Assembly: GCA_944392275.1 (NCBI GenBank)
Contig: CALXWA010000008.1
Span: 1 to 34,230 of the forward strand
Direction of reading: 5' to 3'
Length of the DNA stretch: 34,230 bases
Source: an uncultured Alphaproteobacteria bacterium
GTDB lineage: Bacteria > Pseudomonadota > Alphaproteobacteria > RF32 > CAG-239
The notes beneath the pieces are model-generated. The model searched no databases, was not told where the DNA came from, and saw nothing but the letters and a program-made list of their open reading frames with translations. A program made the position numbers and the translations under genes. Shown in pieces: positions 15,875 through 23,497 of this stretch. Every line of letters begins with the position of its first letter. Within the stretch, counting starts at the first letter, position 1.

Positions 15875-16174
15875 ATGAATTCTGAAGAATTAAACAGTTA
15901 TGATTTTTTAATTAACGAAGAAGATGAAGTGATGCTTCTTTTATATGAACAAAACGGCGAACCTCAAGAAGCTCATCTTGACTTAAAACCGGGAAGTAAA
16001 GACGCCATCCTTTTCCGTAATGAAAACAGCTCTATCCCTTTACTGGATATCCCGGACGATGTCAAAGACAGTCTACAAGATGCCGATAAAATTTTAGTAT
16101 GTGAACTCAGTCCCACGGATAACGAGCAAGAAGATCACATCGTCTATGCCTACGAAGCAGAAGTTAATCTGTAA
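15875..16174 (+). CDS. Small acidic protein of unknown function
   Basis: A 99-residue, strongly acidic protein without a signal peptide or membrane helix. It begins MNSEELNSYDFLINEEDEVM and has alternating hydrophobic and acidic residues consistent with a small beta-rich fold (VMLLLYEQ, AILFRN, KILVCEL, IVYAYEAEV). GGA lies about 11 nt before the ATG. A 5' hairpin precedes it and a strong bidirectional terminator follows, so it is probably monocistronic. No family recognised. Confidence 0.65.
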   Translation: MNSEELNSYDFLINEEDEVMLLLYEQNGEPQEAHLDLKPGSKDAILFRNENSSIPLLDIPDDVKDSLQDADKILVCELSPTDNEQEDHIVYAYEAEVNL

Positions 16175-16190
16175 AATCAATAGATTTAAT

Positions 16191-16222
16191 AAAAAAGGCT
16201 AAGTAAAAACTTAGCCTTTTTT
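16191..16222. terminator. Bidirectional terminator
   Basis: GGCTAAGT (16197-16204) pairs with ACTTAGCC (16209-16216) across an AAAA loop, flanked by six As and six Ts. It separates the convergent acidic-protein gene and the 251-residue gene. Confidence 0.92.
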
Positions 16223-16230
16223 ATTTTCCT

Positions 16231-16986
16231 CTAAGAGAGCATAAAAACTTTTTTCTTAAAAATTTCAATTTCTTCCAAGAGTTCATAAATCATTCGGAAA
16301 AGCTTTTCGTCCTTGAGCTCCCAAATTTTTTCCTGTTGTACTTCATCGGGAAGATATTCCTTAAGCTTATGCTCTATTCCCAAACAATGAAAACACGAAA
16401 ACTTTGGCAAAAGAACATGATCAAATTCAAAATGACGAAGAGACCTCAAAAAACTTGAATTTTCATCATAAGCTTTCATTTCTTCAAGAAGTTCCAAACG
16501 TTTTTCAAACAAACGAATAACACTCTCATTTCCTTGCCGCATTATTTTTTGGTACAAAATCGGCCCATCGGCCTCACTAAAACCAAAAACTTCCAACTCA
16601 TGCTGACAATACCAAGCAACGCCATACTTTTGTTTGTCTTCCGGAGACAATGCCATTAATTCGGCACGAAACTGAGGAGAAAATCCATAGCGAGAATAAT
16701 ACTCATACAAAAAAGTTTTTTTCCATTTTTTCCGAGTATCAATCGGAAAATTCCGATACCAAAATTCGCCCTGTTTAACCAAAAGCCACAAAGCCTCAGG
16801 ATCAAGCATTTGACGTCGGATTAACCGCTCAATATACAACTTTCTTCCCGACAAAAGAACAAAAACCTGTTCATCGATATCCATCTTACGAGCCGTCAGC
16901 AAACGAAGATGAAACTTCTCTTTCAAAGAAGCCGATATATTCTTCCATTCCATAGCACATATGTTTAGGTTAATAATAAAATTCAT
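16231..16986 (-). CDS. Hypothetical helical protein
   Basis: A 251-residue, largely helical and charged protein with no membrane helix or signal peptide. It contains many aromatic residues (WYRNFP, YEYYSRYGF, VAWYCQHELEVFGF), two Cys in FSCFHCLG and a Glu/Lys-rich C-terminal helix. The start is uncertain: neither the ATG at 16986 nor the internal ATG at 16953 (MEWKNIS) has a Shine-Dalgarno sequence. A promoter-like pair lies just upstream. No family recognised; helical repeat folding is possible but not demonstrable here. Confidence 0.6.
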   Translation of the reverse strand: MNFIINLNICAMEWKNISASLKEKFHLRLLTARKMDIDEQVFVLLSGRKLYIERLIRRQMLDPEALWLLVKQGEFWYRNFPIDTRKKWKKTFLYEYYSRYGFSPQFRAELMALSPEDKQKYGVAWYCQHELEVFGFSEADGPILYQKIMRQGNESVIRLFEKRLELLEEMKAYDENSSFLRSLRHFEFDHVLLPKFSCFHCLGIEHKLKEYLPDEVQQEKIWELKDEKLFRMIYELLEEIEIFKKKVFMLS

Positions 16987-17027
16987 AATAAAAATTTTAT
17001 TTAAAATACACCGAAGTGCTTTTTTTG

Positions 17028-17056
17028 TAAATAGAAAAATATGACAATTTTGACAA
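17028..17056 (-). promoter_or_regulatory. Promoter for the 251-residue gene
   Basis: On the minus strand TTGTCA (17056-17051) and TATTTA (17033-17028) are separated by 17 nt. The predicted start lies about 35 nt before the upstream ATG. Confidence 0.5.
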
Positions 17057-17085
17057 AAAACAGAAGAAACCTATAATCAAACAAA

Positions 17086-17112
17086 CTAAAAAGGGCTGTA
17101 AAAACAGCCCTT
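17086..17112 (-). terminator. Terminator of rplQ
   Basis: AAGGGCTGT (17091-17099) pairs with ACAGCCCTT (17104-17112). On the minus strand the hairpin is followed by a short T-run. It lies about 20 nt after the rplQ stop and closes the ribosomal cluster. Confidence 0.88.
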
Positions 17113-17132
17113 AATTTTAACAAAGACAACTT

Positions 17133-17585
17133 CTACTTAGCTTCTGCGTTGTTAGCTTTTTCAGCTTCTGCTTGAGCAGCCTTTTCGGCAGCAACACGAG
17201 CCAAATCTTTTGCACCTTTGGCATTAACATCGCGATCAACTAATTCAACGATTGCCATCGGAGCACAGTCACCATAACGGAACCCAGCTTTCAAAACACG
17301 GGTATAACCGCCGTTACGATTTTTATAACGTTCAGCTAAAGTAGAGAAAAGCTTAGAAACAACTTCATTGTCACGCAAGAAAGATAAAGCCTGACGACGA
17401 TTGTGCAAATCACCTTTTTTAGCCAAGGTAATCATGTTATCAACAAAAGTTCTCAATTCTTTCGCACGCGGCAAAGTAACCTTAATTTGTTCATGGGTCA
17501 AAACTGCGGCGGTCAAATTAGAAAACAAAGCTTTACGAGCATTTGTGTCCATATTAAATTTTCTATGTTTCATTCCATGTCTCAT
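17133..17585 (-). CDS. rplQ: 50S ribosomal protein L17
   Basis: A 150-residue large-subunit protein. The start at 17585 gives [20 protein letters not shown], the canonical L17 N-terminus, with AAGGAA upstream; a longer reading from 17618 adds eleven non-conserved residues. The C-terminus carries an Ala/Glu-rich tail ([17 protein letters not shown]), common in alphaproteobacteria. It is normally cotranscribed with rpoA, but here it is separated from rpoA by 576 nt holding a terminator and another gene. It appears to have its own promoter. Confidence 0.97.
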   Translation of the reverse strand: MRHGMKHRKFNMDTNARKALFSNLTAAVLTHEQIKVTLPRAKELRTFVDNMITLAKKGDLHNRRQALSFLRDNEVVSKLFSTLAERYKNRNGGYTRVLKAGFRYGDCAPMAIVELVDRDVNAKGAKDLARVAAEKAAQAEAEKANNAEAK

Positions 17586-17609
17586 GACAATTCCTTTCCT
17601 TTTCTCTAT

Positions 17610-17626
17610 GACTTGCAAGACAAGTC
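17610..17626 (-). promoter_or_regulatory. Hairpin in the rplQ leader
   Basis: GACTTG (17610-17615) and CAAGTC (17621-17626) form a 6-bp hairpin with a 5-nt loop about 25 nt upstream of the rplQ start codon. It may tune translation of rplQ now that the gene is transcribed alone. Function is inference. Confidence 0.35.
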
Positions 17627-17701
17627 GGATAAAACCAAAATCTTTACTACGGTTGCGTCAGAACGCTCATACATAAAGACTCTCTATTCGTTTGCGTTTC
17701 T

Positions 17702-17731
17702 AACATACAATAAATTGAAATGCAAGAACAA
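17702..17731 (-). promoter_or_regulatory. rplQ: Candidate promoter of rplQ
   Basis: On the minus strand TTGTTC (17731-17726) and TATGTT (17707-17702) are separated by 18 nt, with about 110 nt of leader before rplQ. A promoter is expected somewhere here because terminators lie between rpoA and rplQ. Confidence 0.4.
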
Positions 17732-17760
17732 AATTCTCTCTTTTAGGTAAAAACAAATAA

Positions 17761-17819
17761 AAAAAACACCCCATCTGACGGAACCGAAAACGGAACCAAT
17801 CGAGACAAGGTGTTTTTTT
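17761..17819 (-). terminator. Terminator of the 77-residue membrane protein gene
   Basis: AAAAAACACC (17761-17770) pairs with GGTGTTTTTT (17809-17818) around a 38-nt loop that contains CGGAACC twice. T-runs follow on both strands. The large loop is unusual for an intrinsic terminator. Confidence 0.6.
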
Positions 17820-18053
17820 CTAACAATCTTCTAATTTTTTTTTAATTTTTCGTCGATCAACTCGTCCCAATAGGCCGACCAAAACACAAAAAATTGCCAC
17901 ACAAAAAATTAAAAGACCTACTTTTACAGGACCATAAAGGACAACAGCCTCTCCTAAAATAAAAAAGAGTAAGGCAAAAACAAAAAATAAATCATAAGAA
18001 TCTTGATTTTCCGCCGTCAATTTCAAAAGCAGATTCCAAAAAACTTTTTTCAT
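17820..18053 (-). CDS. Small two-helix membrane protein between rpoA and rplQ
   Basis: A 77-residue protein starting MKKVFWNLLLKLTAENQDSY. Two hydrophobic helices (about residues 22-40 and 45-63) are followed by a basic tail, RVDRRKIKKKLEDC. I start it at 18053, since the promoter at 18088-18116 would place the mRNA start between this ATG and the longer reading from 18119. No clear Shine-Dalgarno sequence. It has its own promoter and terminator and splits the normally adjacent rpoA and rplQ genes. No family recognised. Confidence 0.6.
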   Translation of the reverse strand: MKKVFWNLLLKLTAENQDSYDLFFVFALLFFILGEAVVLYGPVKVGLLIFCVAIFCVLVGLLGRVDRRKIKKKLEDC

Positions 18054-18087
18054 AATTATTTTATTTCTAATAAAAATCAACAAAAGA

Positions 18088-18116
18088 AAGGTAGCACATT
18101 TTACATTATCCTGCAA
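18088..18116 (-). promoter_or_regulatory. Promoter of the 77-residue membrane protein gene
   Basis: On the minus strand TTGCAG (18116-18111) and TACCTT (18093-18088) are separated by 17 nt, and TGC before the -10 makes an extended -10 element. The -35 directly abuts the rpoA terminator. Confidence 0.45.
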
Positions 18117-18117
18117 C

Positions 18118-18148
18118 AAAAAAGCCTTCTGTTTTTACAGAAGGCTTT
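18118..18148. terminator. Terminator of rpoA
   Basis: AAAGCCTTCTGT (18121-18132) pairs with ACAGAAGGCTTT (18137-18148), a perfect 12-bp stem with a TTTT loop. A T-rich stretch follows on the minus strand. It begins 13 nt after the rpoA stop codon and so ends the rpsM-rpsK-rpoA unit before rplQ. Confidence 0.93.
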
Positions 18149-18161
18149 TTCTTAAAATACC

Positions 18162-19172
18162 TTAGAAATGTTCATCACAACGACGAATCAATTCTTCAAT
18201 ATTCTCAGGCGGCCATCCCGGAGTATCCATACCCAAATGGATTCCCATCTTAGCCAAAACTTCTTTGATTTCGTTCAAAGATTTTCTACCAAAGTTTGGA
18301 GTTCTCAACATTTCTGCTTCGGTCTTTTGTACCAAATCACCAATATAAATGATATTGTCATTTTTCAGGCAGTTGGCCGAACGAACAGAAAGTTCAAGTT
18401 CTTCAACTTTTTTCAACAGATTTCTGTTGAACGGTAATTCTTCTTTTTCAACTTCGACTTCACTTTCAGGTTCATCAAAGTTAATAAACGGTTTCAATTG
18501 GTCTTGCAAAATTCTTGCCGACAAAGCAACGGCATCTTCCGGAGAAACAACACCATTTGTTTCTACAATCATAGTAAGTTTATCATAGTCGGTAGCTTGT
18601 CCGACACGAGTATTCTCAACTTTGTAAGAAACTTTTCTGACCGGAGAATAAATTGCATCAACGGCAATCAAACCAATCGGAGCATCGGCGGGTTTGTTCA
18701 TAGAAGCCGGAACATAACCTTTACCGGTTCCGACCGTCAATTCCATATTGAGTTTAGCTCCGGCATCGAGATTACAGATAACCAATTCCGGATTTTTAAT
18801 TTCGACATCATGACCGGTTTCAATCATAGCGGCCGTAACCTCACAAGGTCCTTCCGCTTTCAAGGTCATGGTTTTAGGTCCTTCGTTATGAACGGCAACT
18901 GCTAAACCTTTAATGTTCAAAACGATGTCGGTAACATCTTCTCTCACACCCGGAATAACAGAAAATTCATGCAAAACTCCGTTGATTTTGATGCTTGTAA
19001 CGGCACCACCTTGCAAAGAAGACAATAAAACTCTTCTTAATGCATTACCCAAAGTTAAGCCGAAGCCTCTTTCTAAAGGTTCTACCACTATTTTGGCTTT
19101 ATTAGCTCCTTCTAAAGGAGAAACTTCCAAATTAGTCGGTTTAATAAGTTCTTGCCAATTTTTTTGAATCAC
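18162..19172 (-). CDS. rpoA: DNA-directed RNA polymerase alpha subunit
   Basis: A 336-residue subunit. The N-terminal domain (about 1-230) dimerises and nucleates polymerase assembly; [18 protein letters not shown] near residues 36-53 is the hallmark motif. A linker rich in Glu ([10 protein letters not shown]) leads to the C-terminal domain (about 255-325) that contacts UP elements and activators, with [17 protein letters not shown] visible. Start is GTG with AGAGGA 7 nt upstream. It follows rpsK by 84 nt and is followed by a strong terminator. Confidence 0.98.
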   Translation of the reverse strand: MIQKNWQELIKPTNLEVSPLEGANKAKIVVEPLERGFGLTLGNALRRVLLSSLQGGAVTSIKINGVLHEFSVIPGVREDVTDIVLNIKGLAVAVHNEGPKTMTLKAEGPCEVTAAMIETGHDVEIKNPELVICNLDAGAKLNMELTVGTGKGYVPASMNKPADAPIGLIAVDAIYSPVRKVSYKVENTRVGQATDYDKLTMIVETNGVVSPEDAVALSARILQDQLKPFINFDEPESEVEVEKEELPFNRNLLKKVEELELSVRSANCLKNDNIIYIGDLVQKTEAEMLRTPNFGRKSLNEIKEVLAKMGIHLGMDTPGWPPENIEELIRRCDEHF

Positions 19173-19256
19173 CGGTATATCCTCTATCTTGCTGCATATG
19201 CAAATTTAAAAAACAAATTGAGCTGGGGCCGAAGCCCCATGCTATAACTAAAGATA

Positions 19257-19649
19257 CTAAACGCGACGTCTTTTTCTCAAACGGCAACCGTTATGAGGAA
19301 TAGGAGTAACATCACGAATAGTTGTAATGGTAAAACCGATTACTTGTAATGCTCTAATTGCAGACTCCCGTCCAGATCCCGGACCTTTAACTTCAACTTC
19401 AAGAGTTTTCATACCATGTTCCTGAGCTTTTTTACCGGCTTCTTCAGCAGCAACCTGAGCTGCATACGGAGTCGACTTTCTGGAACCCTTAAAACCTTGA
19501 GCTCCTGCAGTTGCCCAAGATACGGTATTACCCTGTGCGTCGGTAATTGTAATTCTTGTATTATTGAAAGTAGAATTTACATGAGCAACGCCCGCCGTAA
19601 TATTCTTCTTTTCTTTCTTTTTCACACGTTGTGTTACTGCTTTTGCCAT
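19257..19649 (-). CDS. rpsK: 30S ribosomal protein S11
   Basis: A 130-residue small-subunit protein of the platform near the E site. [18 protein letters not shown] and the C-terminal [13 protein letters not shown] are diagnostic. The start ATG is preceded by GGGGTG. It lies 13 nt downstream of rpsM and 84 nt upstream of rpoA in the alpha-operon order, without rpsD between rpsK and rpoA. Confidence 0.98.
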   Translation of the reverse strand: MAKAVTQRVKKKEKKNITAGVAHVNSTFNNTRITITDAQGNTVSWATAGAQGFKGSRKSTPYAAQVAAEEAGKKAQEHGMKTLEVEVKGPGSGRESAIRALQVIGFTITTIRDVTPIPHNGCRLRKRRRV

Positions 19650-19662
19650 TTAACACCCCACC

Positions 19663-20031
19663 TTATTTCTTCTTATTAGCAACAGTTTTACGTTTACCTT
19701 TACGAGTTCTAGCATTTTGTTTTGTGCTTTGTCCTCTAACAGGCAAACCTTTACGGTGTCTCAAGCCTCTATAGCAGCCTAAGTCCATCAATCTTTTAAT
19801 GTTTACACCGATTTCGCGGCGAAGTTCACCTTCAACCACAACATCATTGTCAATAACTTCACGAATTTTAGCAACATCTTCCTCGCTCAATTCGTGAACA
19901 CGGCGGTCTCCGGAAACACCGGATTTTGCGCAAATGTCTTGAGCAGTTTTTCTTCCGATACCATAGATGTAGGTCAAAGCGATCTCTACCTTCTTAGCCG
20001 TCGGAATGTTTACACCAGCTATACGAGCCAA
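19663..20031 (-). CDS. rpsM: 30S ribosomal protein S13
   Basis: A 122-residue protein of the 30S head that contacts P-site tRNA and S19. [20 protein letters not shown] is the canonical N-terminus and [14 protein letters not shown] near residues 91-104 is diagnostic. The start codon is TTG, unusual for a ribosomal protein; GGAG lies 7 nt upstream and no in-frame ATG or GTG is available. It is the first gene of its own transcription unit, driven by a near-perfect promoter about 100 nt upstream. Confidence 0.97.
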   Translation of the reverse strand: MARIAGVNIPTAKKVEIALTYIYGIGRKTAQDICAKSGVSGDRRVHELSEEDVAKIREVIDNDVVVEGELRREIGVNIKRLMDLGCYRGLRHRKGLPVRGQSTKQNARTRKGKRKTVANKKK

Positions 20032-20106
20032 ATCAAATCTCCATTCTTATCTATTTACATATAGTTACATTCAAAAAGCGGCATACACTTTTCAAAATTA
20101 AGCCGG

Positions 20107-20134
20107 ATTATAGGCTAAAATTTTGCCGTGTCAA
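20107..20134 (-). promoter_or_regulatory. Consensus promoter for rpsM-rpsK-rpoA
   Basis: Both hexamers are perfect: TTGACA (20134-20129) and TATAAT (20112-20107) on the minus strand, with a 16-nt spacer. The predicted mRNA start is about 70 nt before rpsM. This is the clearest sigma-70 promoter in the window. Confidence 0.88.
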
Positions 20135-20228
20135 CCACCGAATTGAGAAAATTTATCCAAAAAAAGTATTTTTTTCAAAAAATTATCAATTCTTTGTTAT
20201 GTTTAACAGTCTAAAAAACAAACCATAC

Positions 20229-20249
20229 TTTCGCCGAAGCGGAGCGAAA
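20229..20249 (-). terminator. Weak hairpin after adk
   Basis: TTTCGC (20229-20234) pairs with GCGAAA (20244-20249) around a 9-nt loop, about 20 nt downstream of adk. A T-rich stretch follows a few nt later on the minus strand. It may act as a weak terminator for secY-adk. Confidence 0.35.
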
Positions 20250-20268
20250 ATAACATAACGTTTATGTT

Positions 20269-20940
20269 TTAGGCTATTCCGAGCAAACTGTCAATCTTTT
20301 TAGATACCGCGGCAATTGAGCCCGTACCATCCACACAACGCAACAAACCTTCTTTTTCAAAATAGGGAATAGTCGGATAAGTTAACGCTCTGTAATTAAC
20401 CAGTCTGTTTTGTACGGTTGAGCGATTATCATCGACTCGGCGGTAAAAATCTGTTCCGCCACAAACATCACAAACCCCGTAAACCTTAGGTTTTTGATAT
20501 TTGTCATGATAACCGGCTCCGCATTTCATACAGGCATAGCGCCCTAAAATACGTTCCATAATAATTTCATCAGGAACCTGGATTTCAATAACCGCATCCA
20601 AAGTAATTCCCTTTTCTTTCAGCATTCCGCTCAACACTTCTGCTTGAGGAAGTGTCCGCGGAAAACCATCTAAAATAAAACCATTTTTACAATCATCGGC
20701 ATCAATCCGAGAGGAAAGCATTTTAATAATCATCTCATCGGGAACCAAATTCCCGTCATCAATCAAAGCCTTGATTTGCTTTCCAAGAGGCGTCCCTTTG
20801 GCCGCTTCGGCACGCAACATTTCGCCGGTTGAAAGATGCGGGATCCCCAACTTTTCCTTCAACAGACGAGCCTGCGTTCCCTTACCGCAGCCGGGAGCCC
20901 CCGTAAAAACAATATGTAAACCTTTTCCGTCTTTATTCAT
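20269..20940 (-). CDS. adk: Adenylate kinase, zinc-LID type
   Basis: A 223-residue enzyme that interconverts ATP + AMP and 2 ADP. The P-loop GAPGCGKGTQ is at residues 15-24, and DGFPRTLPQAE is near 90-100. The LID carries two Cys pairs, CMKC and CDVC (about residues 137-160), the Zn-binding arrangement of long-form kinases. The start is 2 nt after the secY stop, so the two are cotranscribed, the usual secY-adk arrangement. Confidence 0.97.
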   Translation of the reverse strand: MNKDGKGLHIVFTGAPGCGKGTQARLLKEKLGIPHLSTGEMLRAEAAKGTPLGKQIKALIDDGNLVPDEMIIKMLSSRIDADDCKNGFILDGFPRTLPQAEVLSGMLKEKGITLDAVIEIQVPDEIIMERILGRYACMKCGAGYHDKYQKPKVYGVCDVCGGTDFYRRVDDNRSTVQNRLVNYRALTYPTIPYFEKEGLLRCVDGTGSIAAVSKKIDSLLGIA

Positions 20941-20942
20941 GA

Positions 20943-22292
20943 TTAACGTTTCTTTCGATTCGCTAAAGAAGCTTTACGAATTAAAGATTCATACTGATAC
21001 GCAATTAAGTGGGATTGAACTTGCGTAACAAAATCCATGGTAACCTGTACCACGATTAACAAGGTTGTTCCACCCAACACAAACGGAACGGCCAATTTAC
21101 TGATCAAGATTTCCGGTAAAATACACAAACCGACCAAATAAACAGCACCCAAAACCGTCAAACGCGTAATAACATAATCTAAATATTCTGCCGTATTTTT
21201 ACCCGGACGAATACCAGCAATAAAACCACCATGTTTTTTCAAATTATCAGCAGTTTCTTCCGGGTTAAAGACAATTGCCGTATAGAAGAAAGCAAAAAAC
21301 GCAATCAAAAAGGCATACAAAGCCAAATACAACGGTTGTCCATGTCCAAGCATAACACTTAAATCCTGAACCCAGCTTGGTCCTTTTTCTGCACTAAAGT
21401 TCGCGATCGTAATTGGCAACAACAATAAAGAGCTGGCAAAAATCGGCGGAATAACACCCGTCGGGTTAATTTTGAGCGGTAAATGAGAACTTTCACTAGC
21501 ACCCATTCTTCCCATAACCTGACGCTTTGGATATTGAATAATGATTTTTCTTTGAGCTCTTTCAACAAAAACAATCAAATAAATCAAAGCCAAAACCATA
21601 ACCATAAGCATCAAAATAACACCGGCAGACATAGAACCGACTCGACCCAACTCAAACGTCTGAGCTAAAGCCGTCGGAATATTGGCAATAATACCCACCG
21701 TAATGATTAAGGAAGAACCGTTGCCGACCCCGCGAGCCGTAATTTGTTCACCCAACCAAACAATAAACATCGTACCGCCAACCAAAGATACAATGGTTGT
21801 AAACTTAAAGACAAATCCCGGATTAATCACGGCCGACAAACCAGAACCTCCGGTCATGCCTTCCAAACCAACGGCAATACCATAACCTTGAATAATCGTA
21901 ATCAAGACCGTCAAATACCGGGTATACTGCGTAACTTTTCGATGTCCCGATTCGCCTTCTTTTTTCAAAGCCTGCAAAGACGGAATAACCGATTGTCCGA
22001 GTTGGATAATAATGGATGCAGAAATATAAGGCATAATGTTCAAAGCAAAAATTGTCATACGTTCCAAAGCACCACCGGCAAACATATTGAACATCCCCAA
22101 GATACCACCGGAATTACGTTCAAAAATTTCCGCTAAGATTTTCGGATCGATTCCTGGCAACGGAATAAATGTTCCCAAACGGAAAACAATCAAAGCCAGA
22201 ACCGTAAACCACAATCTCTTTTTCAATTCATCTGCTTTACTAAAGGCAGACACATCCAGATTTGCAGCCATCTTTTCTGCGAGTGAAACCAT
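20943..22292 (-). CDS. secY: Preprotein translocase subunit SecY
   Basis: The 449-residue channel protein of the Sec translocon, with ten membrane helices. RLGTFIPLPGIDP near residues 38-50 and GIRPGKNTAEYLDYV near 338-352 are diagnostic. The ATG at 22292 has AAGGAAG upstream and matches the usual alphaproteobacterial N-terminus (..AEKMAANLD..FSKADELKKR). It is normally directly downstream of rplO; here a gap of more than 1.2 kb with two small genes separates them, and secY has its own promoter. Confidence 0.98.
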   Translation of the reverse strand: MVSLAEKMAANLDVSAFSKADELKKRLWFTVLALIVFRLGTFIPLPGIDPKILAEIFERNSGGILGMFNMFAGGALERMTIFALNIMPYISASIIIQLGQSVIPSLQALKKEGESGHRKVTQYTRYLTVLITIIQGYGIAVGLEGMTGGSGLSAVINPGFVFKFTTIVSLVGGTMFIVWLGEQITARGVGNGSSLIITVGIIANIPTALAQTFELGRVGSMSAGVILMLMVMVLALIYLIVFVERAQRKIIIQYPKRQVMGRMGASESSHLPLKINPTGVIPPIFASSLLLLPITIANFSAEKGPSWVQDLSVMLGHGQPLYLALYAFLIAFFAFFYTAIVFNPEETADNLKKHGGFIAGIRPGKNTAEYLDYVITRLTVLGAVYLVGLCILPEILISKLAVPFVLGGTTLLIVVQVTMDFVTQVQSHLIAYQYESLIRKASLANRKKR

Positions 22293-22360
22293 TTTTTCTT
22301 CCTTATATTTTATTTAAAACAAACAACAAGGGACAGATTCTCCCCTTTTAAGCTAAGATA

Positions 22361-22388
22361 TTAATACACTAAAAATTTTTATATTCAA
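22361..22388 (-). promoter_or_regulatory. Candidate promoter of secY-adk
   Basis: On the minus strand TTGAAT (22388-22383) and TATTAA (22366-22361) are separated by 16 nt. The predicted leader is about 60 nt. A promoter is needed here because a strong terminator lies just upstream. Confidence 0.5.
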
Positions 22389-22452
22389 CAAAATTATCAC
22401 ATTACGACACCATAATCAAAAATTCTTAAAAATTTTTTTCGGTTTTACGATC

Positions 22453-22488
22453 AAAAAAAGCGGTCTAAGCAAAAAACTTAGACCGCTT
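22453..22488 (-). terminator. Terminator of the small gene upstream of secY
   Basis: AAGCGGTCTAAG (22458-22469) pairs with CTTAGACCGCTT (22477-22488), a perfect 12-bp stem with a 7-nt loop. Seven As on the plus strand (22453-22459) give a T-run on the minus strand. It should block read-through into secY. Confidence 0.92.
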
Positions 22489-22491
22489 CAT

Positions 22492-22854
22492 TTAATAGAG
22501 ATACGCAACAACATCCGTCGTCAATTCCGGTTTAAACATTCCCTTTAAGATGGACAAAATCATTTCTTTTGCCAAAACATCCATATCATAAACATGGACA
22601 TCATTTCTTTTCTGAAAATCTTGGATTGCCGTTTCCGTCAACAAGGAAAGGGCTTTTAACTTTTCTTCGGATTGTAAAACCTCTTGCAACTGCTCTTTTT
22701 CCGTAAAACGTAAAGTTCTACTACGCAAAGTCGTCCAATCCTCATAAGCTGATTTCCATTCCTTTACGGGTTGATACGAAATTTCTTCAATTTTTTCACA
22801 GACAGCTATTTTATCTTCCAACAGTTCTGTAAGTAATTCTTTTGTTGTTTTCAT
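22492..22854 (-). CDS. Hypothetical helical protein between rplO and secY
   Basis: A 120-residue, soluble, mostly helical protein starting MKTTKELLTELLEDKIAVCE. No membrane helix or signal peptide. It has heptad-like leucines and charged residues, suggesting coiled coil over about residues 1-75. A longer reading from 22929 is in frame, but that ATG lies at the foot of a terminator hairpin, and a promoter at 22890-22918 would start mRNA after it; I therefore choose 22854. It is monocistronic, with its own promoter and terminator. No family recognised. Confidence 0.6.
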   Translation of the reverse strand: MKTTKELLTELLEDKIAVCEKIEEISYQPVKEWKSAYEDWTTLRSRTLRFTEKEQLQEVLQSEEKLKALSLLTETAIQDFQKRNDVHVYDMDVLAKEMILSILKGMFKPELTTDVVAYLY

Positions 22855-22889
22855 GATATTTAATTTAAGAATAATTATTTTCTTTTCCG

Positions 22890-22918
22890 AAGATAATCTT
22901 TTATGGATCTTAAAGCAA
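22890..22918 (-). promoter_or_regulatory. Promoter of the 120-residue gene
   Basis: On the minus strand TTGCTT (22918-22913) and TATCTT (22895-22890) are separated by 17 nt. The implied mRNA start lies about 28 nt before the ATG at 22854. Confidence 0.4.
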
Positions 22919-22931
22919 TACCTTTTCATAA

Positions 22932-22969
22932 AAAAATCCTCTTTATCTAAAAGAGTAAAGAGGATTTTT
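22932..22969 (-). terminator. Terminator of the 63-residue gene
   Basis: AAAAATCCTCTTTA (22932-22945) pairs with TAAAGAGGATTTTT (22956-22969), a 14-bp perfect stem with a 10-nt loop. The T-run on the minus strand ends at the longer start codon of the next gene, so that gene's apparent AGAGGA ribosome binding site is really an arm of this hairpin. Confidence 0.9.
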
Positions 22970-23007
22970 ACCGGGCTCCTAAAAGTAATACCGTTTTCTT
23001 CCGAATA

Positions 23008-23199
23008 TTAATAAAGATTTTTATACCGAAAAAATCTTAATGCCATAGACACGATTGCCACCCAGACAGAAACACCGGCCATAACAATTACCTGTCCAGC
23101 TAACTTAATATTACCATTAAATCCGGCAGCCCAAAAAACGATAATTCCTACCGCAGCCACCACCAAAGCAACTACGATAATTCTGTTTAATTTTTTCAT
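23008..23199 (-). CDS. Small two-helix membrane protein between rplO and secY
   Basis: A 63-residue protein, MKKLNRIIVVALVVAAVGII and so on, with two hydrophobic helices (about 6-25 and 33-54) separated by GFNGNIKL and ending in a basic RFFRYKNLY tail. No clear Shine-Dalgarno sequence precedes the ATG. A well-spaced promoter lies about 150 nt upstream and a strong terminator follows. It is reminiscent in size and layout, but not in sequence, of the 77-residue protein near rplQ. No family recognised. Confidence 0.6.
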   Translation of the reverse strand: MKKLNRIIVVALVVAAVGIIVFWAAGFNGNIKLAGQVIVMAGVSVWVAIVSMALRFFRYKNLY

Positions 23200-23349
23200 A
23201 TTTTTAATTTTTAAAGGAAGAACCAGACTATTCTCACCTTAGGATAAACAAAAAGTTCAATTAATCTGAATTCAACCTTTTCTCCTTTCCAGAGAAAATG
23301 TGAAAATTGTCTGCAGAATAATAGAACCAAAAAATTGCTAACAGTATTT

Positions 23350-23378
23350 ATATTACTACAATTTAAGCTTTCAGACAA
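23350..23378 (-). promoter_or_regulatory. Promoter of the 63-residue gene, with a long leader
   Basis: On the minus strand TTGTCT (23378-23373) and TAATAT (23355-23350) are separated by exactly 17 nt. The implied leader, about 140 nt long (23342-23200), contains a TTTCTC/GAGAAA hairpin with a GGAG-like segment and a partial inverted repeat around 23256-23275. This accounts for the 322-nt gap between rplO and the small gene. Confidence 0.5.
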
Positions 23379-23464
23379 GTAAAAACAAAAAACTTTTTAT
23401 GACCATTCTAAAAGAAAAAAAATACACACGCCACATCAAACAACACAATAGTGATACATACAAT

Positions 23465-23497
23465 AAAAGGGGTGAAGGAAAAAACTTCACCCCTTTT
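23465..23497 (-). terminator. Terminator after rplO
   Basis: AAAAGGGGTGAAG (23465-23477) pairs with CTTCACCCCTTTT (23485-23497), a perfect 13-bp stem. On the minus strand it ends in TTTTATTGT. It lies 25 nt past the rplO stop and ends the long S10-spc transcript before secY. Confidence 0.93.

Noticed and set aside
17761..17819. CGGAACC pair considered as the start of a repeat array
   Set aside because: Only two copies of a 7-nt unit, inside a terminator loop; not a CRISPR or tandem array.
18498..18905. 135-residue plus-strand frame opposite rpoA
   Set aside because: Shadow of rpoA, whose protein sequence is clear on the other strand.
20032..20268. Searched the adk-rpsM gap for rpmJ (L36) or infA
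   Set aside because: No frame with an L36 or IF1 sequence is present; the gap holds a weak hairpin and the rpsM promoter.
21744..22136. 130-residue plus-strand frame opposite secY
   Set aside because: Shadow of secY; rich in Asn, Gln and Arg as expected from antisense membrane-protein codons.
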